A DNA stretch of 7,384 nt from Deltaproteobacteria bacterium (lineage in GTDB: Bacteria; Desulfobacterota; DSM-4660; Desulfatiglandales; Desulfatiglandaceae): assembly GCA_019307165.1 (NCBI GenBank), contig JAFDKD010000123.1:1-7384 (forward strand), in the 5' to 3' direction. Of the stretch, positions 1 to 6,183 are shown piece by piece (position 1 is the first letter of the stretch; every line of letters begins with the position of its first letter). Below the pieces are notes generated by a model. That model ran no database searches, was not told the origin of the DNA, and saw nothing but the letters and a program-made list of their open reading frames with translations. Made by a program: the position numbers and the translations under genes.

Positions 1-3000
1 CCGGCACGGACCCCGGCCGGATGGACATCGTTCCCCACCGCTACGAGGCATCCATCCCGGATTGGCGTCAGGCCCATACAGTGGCCGATTTCGTGGTGAA
101 AATGCAAAAAAGCCGCTATTTGCTCAAGTCGAACCCGGAAGCCTACTTTCTCGAAGGCGCCTACGTACAACAGGTCATGGGCAGGAGCGCCCGCGAGGGG
201 GCCAAAACATTCAAATGGCTCAGGATGGGGAAAAAAGGCCCCTTTCTGAGCCCGCCCAGGAGCGCGGCCCTCGAGAGGCAGTTTTTTTACAGGCCGGACA
301 TCAAGGCGCGCCACGCCTGGGGAGGCGCGCTGGGAAACAAGTTTTTCTGGGAATCCCACCAGGGAGATATGGCGTCCCAGGCCAAATACCTGCTCCGAAG
401 CCTGGATGACGGCGCAGGGCTCCTTCTGTCACCCGGGGACAAGGCAAGGCTCAAGCCGTGGGATTTCGATCAACTTCCCGTAAAGATCCGGAGGGACCTG
501 GTCGACCAGGTTTACCGGCGTCACCCGGAGCATGTCCGAAACGAATTGTGGATGGCACTTGAAACGGCCCGGCATATTTCCAAGCTCAAAGCGAACAAGC
601 AGGCCGTAACTCCGGAGACCGCGTTCAAGGAAACATTTACCAGGTATCACAAGACGCTGATGGGCGACATAGAGCTTGTGGACGGTGATGAGGCCATCCT
701 CAAATGGGCCCGGAAGTCTTACCAAAAAGCCAGCAAGATCATGCTCATGGACAATGTCCTGCAGGCGGCCAAGCCCAGGTTCAAGGACTGGCTGGCCCCG
801 GACATCACCGAAGAAGTGGACAGCTTTGACGAAAACGGAAAGCACAGGAAGGTCCGCCAATCCAAGGCCCAGATCAAGAAGCTCCAGTTTGCGGCCTTTT
901 TTGAACTACGGGACTCCATCGAGCATATGGATGCTGAGACCCTGTCCAGGCTCAAACGTCAGAACCCCGATTTCGAGGGCGACATCCGGCTCCTTGAGAA
1001 ACTGATCAAGAAACAGAAGGAAATGATGGTCCAACCCGATGCCGTGCCCCCCGCTGACATGATGCAGCGGCGAAGACAGGCGGCTGAAGAGGTGGTGGAC
1101 GCCTTTGAGCGGCTGGGGAAATCCAGGAACGCCGGTTCGGTCCTTCGGTCCATCAAAGACGGATGGGCCGCGGGCCAGGCCCTGGAAACCTACATGCAGG
1201 GCAGAATGGTAGACGCGCTGGTGGACCTGTCCGGCCCCAAATACGGCATCGTCCTGGACGACATGCGCCTCAGGACCAGGCCGACCAACGCAATGTTCAT
1301 TTCGCCCATATGGATGTCCCGCATGGGAAAGGCCAATTCCCTGATCACCGTGCTGACCGCCTATGCCCGGAAGGGCAAGGTGGACGAGGAAGTCATGTGG
1401 CTCGCATTGAGGGAGGGCCTGGCCTACGTTCCCGTCCTGGGCATGGGCATGGATATCCAGCACGGGGGCCTCACGGCCACGGCCCAGATTGTCCTGACCC
1501 AGGTCATTCCGGGCTATGCCCCGGTTATGCTCACCATCAATATGGCCAAGGGCGTGGTCATGCTCGGGGGCGAGGCCCTTTTCGCCCCTCTCAAACGGGA
1601 TAAAATCGTTATGGCCTACCTGGGTTACCTTCCGAAAAAACGGGGCGGCGTGTTCAGCACGGGCAGGCGGGAACGCATCTGGCTTCCTCGCAAAGGGTTG
1701 CTCTACGGGGTGGACCCTGAGGGCGTCATAAAGATGCCGGACAAGCGAAAGGCCTTCTTTCACTGGTTCAGGCCCCGCCTGGTGCGGCTGTTTGTGGAAA
1801 AATGGGGCGAGACCCCCGAGGAATTCGTCAAGGGCACTTCCACGCCCGGGGAGAGCCGGATTTGGGCCGCCGAGGAAGGCCGTTACCTGAAAATGCTCAC
1901 GCACAAATATGTGCATGACTGGTGGGAAGGCACGGGCGAGTTCGCGGGGGATGCCGACGTGGTGGTCCATACCATGATGGCCGACCACTTCAGCCCGGAG
2001 ATCAAGGGCGAACTGCAACGCATGCTCATCGGCGACTACCTGGACGGCAAGCGCCTGTTCGCGCAGGAACAGGAAGAAAAACAGCAGGCCCTGCAATCGG
2101 CGCTGGGCCGGGCGGCAAACCCGGATATCGGGCTCTACGAACGTTTCAAGCAGGGCGCGTCCGAATACATGGCGGCCATGCAGACCGCCGGCGAAGTCGT
2201 GATGGGAAAAATACTCGGCGATGTGCCGGAAATGGAAAAAGGAATTGAAATCACTGCCGCGCCCTATGTGGTGAAAAGGCCCGGCAGCGAGGGCAAGGAG
2301 ATCTATGCCGTTGAGAGCATTCAGTTCCAGGCCAAGGTGTCGGCCCCGTCAACCGAGGCGCACCCCGCCCCTTTTTCCGTGCGTTTTGAGATCGATGCCG
2401 GAGAAAAGGCTGAACTGGACGCACCCGGGAGTTTCGGCTTTGACACCGAGGCCGATGAAGTTACCGTGGTAGCCAGCGTATATGACGCGAACCAGCGCTT
2501 TTATTTTAAGGAATCGGTCACGATTCCGGTGACGATGGAGGACGATCCGGAGAGTGAAGGGGGGCTGGACGATGTTTTCGATGCCCTGAGGGAACTGGCG
2601 GAACGGGCGGAGGGCATTTCGGAAGAGGCCCGGGCCCGGTGCAACGAGGCCGTGGCCCTTATCGGCCTGGCAACCGCAGGCGCGGACGAACTCCACCTGG
2701 CGGCCGAAGAACGGGTCATAAGAATCGGCGAACTCAACAACCGGCTGGAAGAAATCAAACTGCTGGCCGAAGGCGTGCGCCAGTCCCACGGCGATACGGA
2801 AAAAGCCGCCGTTGACACAGGGCGCATGGCCGCGGAATGCGAAAAACTCAGCGTGAAACTGTGCGAGACGCTCAAGGTCTATCGGAAATCCACCAACATC
2901 GAAACCCGCAAACGCCTGTACGAAGACATGGCGGCCATGGATTCGAAGCTCAGGGACCTGCTGTCAACTGCCAGGGAAAAGCCCCTGGAGGTCAGCGCGT

Positions 3001-4694
3001 CGGCTGAGGCGGCGAGGGACGGTTACGAGGAAATGAAGCAGATACTGGACGAGTTCCGGTCCCTGGAGGAAACGGAACGCCTGTCCGACCGGCTGACCGC
3101 TTATTTTGTGAACCTGGCCGATGCGGAAGACGAGATTGCCGCGGCCCGCGCCCACACGGGCGAATTTCCCGGAATCCTGGAAAAAAGAAACAACCTGCGG
3201 GACCTGGGAAAGGAACTGCTGAAAGATATGGATGACCGGGAGTTGTCCCTGGAACTGGAAAAAGACCTCGGCGCCCTCTGCCGCCGTATCGAGAAAGCGA
3301 TCAACGATGCGAAAAACTGCCCCGACCAGGCCGAGGTCCTGATCGAACCCGCGGTGGCGGGCCTTGAAAGGGTCCGGCCCGGTATCGAGGCCGCCGAGGA
3401 TATGCAGGACAAACTGCTGGCGGCGCCTGAACTCGATGAAAAGGCCACCGAGGGCGTCGGGGAAAAAGCGGAACTTGCCGAGTTTCTGGTGGATATGACC
3501 GAGGGATATTTCGAGCGGATCGCGGCGCTCTCCGCGGACGCGGCCTTTTGTTTCGCTTTTGCATCGGATATCAAGGCAAGCCCGCTCAAGGTGGAAGTGC
3601 CGAATGTGGAAGGCATGAGCACCAAGGATGCAAGCAGGGTACTGGTAAAAAAAGGCTTCAGGCCGGATATTCGTTCCGTGGCCAAGGCCAAGCAACCCGA
3701 CCTTGCCGAACGGATCAAAAAACAGGTGCCCAAGGGAAAGACCAAGGTCGCAGCCGGCAGTGTGGTGGTCCTTCAGGCCTATGGGAAGTTTGACCTGCAG
3801 GAAGTCCTCGCCGATACGGACTGCTCCCGATGGCCCGGAAGCCTTCCCGTATGGAATAAGAAGACCAACAGGGCCGAGTGCGGGTGCCCCAAGGGCATGG
3901 CCTGGAACAAGGCCAGGACAAAGTGCATCGATTATCGCCGGGCCGCCATTGAAAGGACCGACTGTTCACGTTGGCCGGACAGCGTTCCCGTGTGGAACGG
4001 TAAGACCAACAGGGCCGAGTGCGGATGCCCCAAGGGCAAGGCATGGAACAGGGCCGGAACCAAATGCATAGACTACCGCCGGGCCTCTATTGAAAGAGCT
4101 GACTGCTCCCGTTGGCCGGGCAGTATCCCGTACTGGAACAGCCGGACCCAAAAGGTGGCGTGCGGCTGCCCCAAGGGAAAGGTGTGGAACAGCAGCAGGA
4201 CGGCTTGCGTGGACCGACCACCCGCCGGCGATACCGCCGGGACCTACGGCGGCTCGACGGGCGCAGCGACGGGGGGCACCCGAACCGGGGGAGGCGGGCA
4301 GAGCGGCGGCAGCGGCATGAGCCGGATTGATTGCGAAAAGAAATACTGCCCCATATGCGGGGACGACGATATCGTCCTGCTGGGCCAATCCACCGATCCC
4401 CAGTGCACGCGGTGCAAGAAGAAATACAAGCGCAAGATACAGGCGTGCCTGCGCGGCGATACCCGGGGTAGCGGTAATACCTACGACAAGTTCAAGCGGT
4501 ACAAGGTCTACCAATGCCTCAACAGGCGATGGAACAAATCCGCCGGAAAATATGATCAATGGTATACTTATCATGTTTACGGCCCGGGCAAGAAGTATCC
4601 CGGAGGGGAGACCATCGTCTCCTGCAAAGCGGTCACGGCCGCCATGACCGAAGTTCAGGCGGGTTTTGAAAGAGACAGGTTGACAAGTAAGTAA
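1..4694 (+). CDS. Giant modular protein with PASTA-like domain, Cys-rich repeats and zinc-ribbon-like tail (5'-partial)
   Basis: I do not recognise the full-length family. The frame is open to the left edge and the first ATG (21) has only CCGGCCGG before it, with no Shine-Dalgarno, so the gene probably begins upstream. Residues are numbered from that ATG. Residues 1-460 are charged, mostly helical and rich in Lys/Arg. Residues 465-524 form a hydrophobic Gly-rich island (EGLAYVPVLGMGM onward) that could enter or lie on a membrane. About 742-841 is predicted beta (Ig/CARDB-like in appearance). About 849-1185 is long charged helix with coiled-coil character. About 1191-1256 resembles a PASTA domain: it opens VPNVEGMSTKDA and closes with KTKVAAGSVVVLQAYG. 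Residues 1267-1398 hold three Cys-rich repeats, 1400-1433 a Gly-rich linker, and C1443, C1446, C1462 and C1465 form a CxxC-x15-CxxC zinc-ribbon-like site. The tail is Tyr/Lys-rich. PASTA domains bind peptidoglycan or act as envelope spacers in known proteins, so a cell-envelope role is inferred, not shown. The gene is complete at its 3' end (TAA). Confidence 0.85.
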   Translation, partial: GTDPGRMDIVPHRYEASIPDWRQAHTVADFVVKMQKSRYLLKSNPEAYFLEGAYVQQVMGRSAREGAKTFKWLRMGKKGPFLSPPRSAALERQFFYRPDIKARHAWGGALGNKFFWESHQGDMASQAKYLLRSLDDGAGLLLSPGDKARLKPWDFDQLPVKIRRDLVDQVYRRHPEHVRNELWMALETARHISKLKANKQAVTPETAFKETFTRYHKTLMGDIELVDGDEAILKWARKSYQKASKIMLMDNVLQAAKPRFKDWLAPDITEEVDSFDENGKHRKVRQSKAQIKKLQFAAFFELRDSIEHMDAETLSRLKRQNPDFEGDIRLLEKLIKKQKEMMVQPDAVPPADMMQRRRQAAEEVVDAFERLGKSRNAGSVLRSIKDGWAAGQALETYMQGRMVDALVDLSGPKYGIVLDDMRLRTRPTNAMFISPIWMSRMGKANSLITVLTAYARKGKVDEEVMWLALREGLAYVPVLGMGMDIQHGGLTATAQIVLTQVIPGYAPVMLTINMAKGVVMLGGEALFAPLKRDKIVMAYLGYLPKKRGGVFSTGRRERIWLPRKGLLYGVDPEGVIKMPDKRKAFFHWFRPRLVRLFVEKWGETPEEFVKGTSTPGESRIWAAEEGRYLKMLTHKYVHDWWEGTGEFAGDADVVVHTMMADHFSPEIKGELQRMLIGDYLDGKRLFAQEQEEKQQALQSALGRAANPDIGLYERFKQGASEYMAAMQTAGEVVMGKILGDVPEMEKGIEITAAPYVVKRPGSEGKEIYAVESIQFQAKVSAPSTEAHPAPFSVRFEIDAGEKAELDAPGSFGFDTEADEVTVVASVYDANQRFYFKESVTIPVTMEDDPESEGGLDDVFDALRELAERAEGISEEARARCNEAVALIGLATAGADELHLAAEERVIRIGELNNRLEEIKLLAEGVRQSHGDTEKAAVDTGRMAAECEKLSVKLCETLKVYRKSTNIETRKRLYEDMAAMDSKLRDLLSTAREKPLEVSASAEAARDGYEEMKQILDEFRSLEETERLSDRLTAYFVNLADAEDEIAAARAHTGEFPGILEKRNNLRDLGKELLKDMDDRELSLELEKDLGALCRRIEKAINDAKNCPDQAEVLIEPAVAGLERVRPGIEAAEDMQDKLLAAPELDEKATEGVGEKAELAEFLVDMTEGYFERIAALSADAAFCFAFASDIKASPLKVEVPNVEGMSTKDASRVLVKKGFRPDIRSVAKAKQPDLAERIKKQVPKGKTKVAAGSVVVLQAYGKFDLQEVLADTDCSRWPGSLPVWNKKTNRAECGCPKGMAWNKARTKCIDYRRAAIERTDCSRWPDSVPVWNGKTNRAECGCPKGKAWNRAGTKCIDYRRASIERADCSRWPGSIPYWNSRTQKVACGCPKGKVWNSSRTACVDRPPAGDTAGTYGGSTGAATGGTRTGGGGQSGGSGMSRIDCEKKYCPICGDDDIVLLGQSTDPQCTRCKKKYKRKIQACLRGDTRGSGNTYDKFKRYKVYQCLNRRWNKSAGKYDQWYTYHVYGPGKKYPGGETIVSCKAVTAAMTEVQAGFERDRLTSK
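3591..3788 (+). other. PASTA-like domain within the giant protein
   Basis: This segment encodes residues ~1191-1256. It has the PASTA outline: an opening V-P-N-V-x-G-M-x-x-x-x-A, a helix ending in L-x-x-x-G-F, a central stretch with K-x-Q-x-P-K-G, and a closing strand with G-S-V-V-V-L. The length of about 65 residues is normal for one PASTA unit. Family PASTA domains occur at the extracytoplasmic ends of Ser/Thr kinases and penicillin-binding proteins, and also as single copies in other secreted proteins. No kinase or transpeptidase motif is visible in this gene, so this copy belongs to the third kind. The assignment is by eye from motif spacing. Confidence 0.7.
3819..4214 (+). repeat. Three tandem in-frame 141-nt repeats encoding Cys-rich modules
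   Basis: Units begin at 3819, 3960 and 4101. The first two are exactly 141 nt (47 codons); the third stops after about 114 nt, where the Gly-rich linker starts. Each encodes D-C-S-R-W-P-x-S-x-P-x-W-N, then C-G-C-P-K-G-x-x-W-N, then a final Cys. Cysteines fall at residues 1268/1287/1289/1302, 1315/1334/1336/1349 and 1362/1381/1383/1396: four per unit with identical spacing, which suggests two disulfides per module or metal binding. Units 1 and 2 share long identical DNA stretches, including AAGACCAACAGGGCCGAGTG, while unit 3 is more diverged. This points to a fairly recent duplication of the first two. Confidence 0.92.
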
Positions 4695-4708
4695 AAACGG
4701 AGTGAATC

Positions 4709-5803
4709 ATGGCGTTCTTTCGGCCCACCATAAAATGTTTTCCAATTGCCTTACAAATGATGTTCATAGCGCTGTGCGTTTTGAGCATCAGTATTTGCAA
4801 ATCCGCGTACGCCGTGGACGATGCCGATACCGGTACGCACGTCATTGAAGGCCGGGTGGCTGAGATCGCCGGAACGGATGCGGGCATACGGCTGAACTCG
4901 CCTGGATCTCCGAAAAAAGGCGACCGCGTGGACCTGGTCTACGTCACATCGACCGGCATGGAAATCGAAGTGGGAATCTGGGAGGTTACCGAAGAAAAAA
5001 ACGGGCTGGTTTGGGCAAAGGTTGTGGATAGTTTCACATCCCCCCGACAGGGTTTAACGGCCAGGATATGGACCCGGAAACCGGAAGCAGAGATAACAGG
5101 CGACCCTCCCCATCCGAAAATCGCGCAGGGGACCGAAACAACCTCCACCGCACCGAAAGACGTGAAACCGCCCTCCCCCGCCGCTTCCGGAGCCGGCGGG
5201 GAAGATCAGGTGGATATCAAGGAAATTCAAAGAACGCTACGCGACCTCGGTTACGATCCCGGCCCCATCGACGGCATCTGGGGCCGCAAGACCATGGACG
5301 CGGTCATCGATTTTCAGGTGGACAGAGGGCTTCCCGTTGACGGGCGGCCGACCCGGGAGTTGCTTGACACGCTGAAACAGGCGCCCCGCGCGCAGAAAAG
5401 CGCCGGCGCCGGTTCCCCAAAGGCCCTTTCCGCTGGTGCTTCGGGCACCGGACCCGCCTCTTCCGCTTCCATGACCAATACACGTTTCCCGCCTGAAAAG
5501 CAGCGCTGGATCGATATGATTCGCTCAGGCAATGGTCCGGAAATCCGAAAAGCGGCGCGCACCATTCACCGGCATTACCTTGATGATCCGGCCATGCTTC
5601 GCGTCGTCAACGAAGAGCTATTGAAGGGGTTTAAGAAAAACACCAGGGACCGCAATTACATCGATGCCATGGCGTGGCTCTGCAATGTCCTCGGCGCGTC
5701 CGGCGACAGGCAATACAAGGCCACCCTGGACAAGGTGGCGAGGGAGGCGCCCCACCGCAAGCTGAAAAAATATGCGGCCAAAAATGCCGCTAAACTGAGA
5801 TAA
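4709..5803 (+). CDS. Secreted peptidoglycan-binding protein with SH3/FlgT-C-like N-domain and helical C-domain
   Basis: This 364-residue protein probably acts in the periplasm, bound to peptidoglycan. No catalytic motif is visible. Residues 1-35 look like a signal peptide: basic start, hydrophobic core around 11-30, and a cleavage-type A-Y-A before VDD. There is no clear lipobox. Residues ~44-121 form a small beta domain (GRVAEI, then KKGDRVDLVYV, then GIWEVTE and AKVVDSF) resembling FlgT C-terminal or SH3-like folds. Residues ~122-165 are a Pro/Thr/Ser-rich linker. Residues ~166-224 are a PG_binding_1 domain with the diagnostic IQRTLRDLGYDPGPIDGIWG and a following A-V-x-D-F-Q. A second Ala/Gly/Ser linker leads to a helical C-terminus (~260-364) that could be HEAT-like. 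The start is supported by GGAG at 4699-4702, 6 nt before the ATG. Only 14 nt separate it from the preceding stop, so co-transcription is likely. The PG_binding_1 call is strong and the flanking domains are weaker. Confidence 0.9.
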   Translation: MAFFRPTIKCFPIALQMMFIALCVLSISICKSAYAVDDADTGTHVIEGRVAEIAGTDAGIRLNSPGSPKKGDRVDLVYVTSTGMEIEVGIWEVTEEKNGLVWAKVVDSFTSPRQGLTARIWTRKPEAEITGDPPHPKIAQGTETTSTAPKDVKPPSPAASGAGGEDQVDIKEIQRTLRDLGYDPGPIDGIWGRKTMDAVIDFQVDRGLPVDGRPTRELLDTLKQAPRAQKSAGAGSPKALSAGASGTGPASSASMTNTRFPPEKQRWIDMIRSGNGPEIRKAARTIHRHYLDDPAMLRVVNEELLKGFKKNTRDRNYIDAMAWLCNVLGASGDRQYKATLDKVAREAPHRKLKKYAAKNAAKLR

Positions 5804-5831
5804 AATGCCTATCAATTGAAACCGGCAATTT

Positions 5832-5862
5832 GTGCTCGTGGTCGTTGTCGTAATCGTAATCG
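5832..5862 (-). repeat. GAY/AAC hexamer repeat block, copy 1
   Basis: Read on the minus strand, this block is ATCGATTACGATTACGACAA followed by CGACCACGAGCAC. Its last 20 nt (5832-5851) are matched in inverted orientation on the + strand at 6083-6102 with one mismatch. If translated from the minus-strand ATG pair at 5871-5876 it would begin M-M-I-E-I-D-Y-D-Y-D-N-D-H-E-H and stop after 28 residues, inside the end of the upstream gene. I treat it as a DNA repeat, not a gene. Confidence 0.7.
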
Positions 5863-5928
5863 ATTTCAATCATCATGACTATCTGCGGTAGCGATCACAT
5901 GTCCGAAGCATGGCGGGATTGGGATTCA

Positions 5929-6063
5929 TTATGGTTTGAATTGGCTGTCATCGTTGTCGTCGTCGTTGTCGTTGTCGTAATCGCCGTAAGGCGCCCAACT
6001 CTCTCCGACGGCATATTCGAGTGAAACCCGATAGACGTCAAGCTGCTCATGACCGAACTGCAT
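5929..6063 (-). pseudogene. Truncated S23 / four-helix-bundle (23S rRNA intervening-sequence) protein remnant
   Basis: On the minus strand an ATG at 6063-6061 is preceded by GAGGAG (6066-6071), a plausible though closely spaced ribosome binding site. The 44-codon frame opens MQFGHEQLDVYRVSLEYAV, which matches my recollection of the start of S23-family proteins (F-x-H-E-x-L-D-V-Y-x-x-S-L). After that the similarity ends and the frame runs into low-complexity D-Y-D-N-D-N-D-D-D-N-D encoded by the left repeat block. Intact members are about 115-125 residues and form small four-helix bundles, so roughly 80-100 residues including the last three helices are missing. The most economical reading is a decayed gene or one internally deleted between repeats. 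It could instead be a chance frame, but the combination of RBS, ATG and motif argues against that. Confidence 0.5.
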
Positions 6064-6092
6064 GATCTCCTCGATTACGACAACGACAACGA
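5963..6092. repeat. Perfect 21-bp inverted repeat flanking the S23-like fragment
   Basis: The left arm (5963-5983) reads TCGTTGTCGTTGTCGTAATC plus G. The right arm (6072-6092) is its exact reverse complement, CGATTACGACAACGACAACG plus A. The 88-nt interval between them holds the ATG and conserved N-terminal codons of the S23-like fragment. The left arm continues leftward to about 5943 as an imperfect 6-nt microsatellite (TCGTTG/TCGTCG). The right arm continues as TCACGAGCAC, shared in inverted orientation with the block at 5832. A transcript through it on either strand could fold into a long stem. Confidence 0.85.
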
Positions 6093-6170
6093 TCACGAGC
6101 ACCGCTTCGCTGAGCACGAGCGGTTGTCAACGCAATATTCGTCCACTGAAAACCCGGAAGAGCCTTACTG

Positions 6171-6178
6171 AAAGGAGG
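6171..6178 (+). promoter_or_regulatory. Ribosome binding site of the acyl-CoA synthetase gene
   Basis: AAAGGAGG is a near-perfect Shine-Dalgarno. Two ATGs follow, at 6180 and 6184, in different frames. Only the one at 6184, 5 nt downstream of the site, opens the synthetase frame; the one at 6180 is too close and out of frame. This site therefore fixes the start. Confidence 0.9.
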
Positions 6179-6183
6179 CATGT

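Larger units (their letters stand above)
5804..6183. other. Repeat-rich intergenic region
   Basis: This 380-nt gap separates the peptidoglycan-binding protein gene from the acyl-CoA synthetase gene. I see no full-length gene here. It contains three blocks of GTCGTT/AACGAC hexamer repeats (about 5832-5862, 5943-5983 and 6072-6102), an S23-like fragment on the minus strand, and the ribosome binding site of the next gene. No convincing rho-independent terminator follows the stop at 5803: the only hairpin nearby (AATTG/CAATT, 5814-5830) has 5 bp and no T-tract. I could not pick out a confident promoter. The 5865-5940 stretch shows nothing I can identify. Confidence 0.7.

Noticed and set aside
906..2096. 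Long minus-strand open frame (396 codons) opposite the giant gene
   Set aside because: It lies wholly antisense to a frame with coherent domains, its product is His/Gly/Pro-rich without motifs, and long antisense frames are expected in GC-rich coding DNA.
3966..4574. Minus-strand open frame of 202 codons rich in Ala/Pro/Val
   Set aside because: It is a shadow of the Cys-repeat and Gly-rich coding region, with no ribosome binding site or family resemblance.
5814..5830. Small hairpin AATTG/CAATT after the second gene as a terminator
   Set aside because: The stem has only 5 AT-rich base pairs and no T-tract follows.
5871..5876. Minus-strand ATG pair opening a 28-codon frame with M-I-E-I-D-Y-D-Y-D-N-D
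   Set aside because: The product is just the translated repeat block followed by antisense of the upstream gene's end, and I saw no convincing RBS. It is kept only as a repeat.
5832..6102. CRISPR array
   Set aside because: The repeats are short hexamer-type and partly inverted, with no regular spacers and no cas genes in view.
6180..6182. Alternative ATG for the acyl-CoA synthetase
   Set aside because: It is out of frame with the synthetase and only 1 nt from the Shine-Dalgarno.
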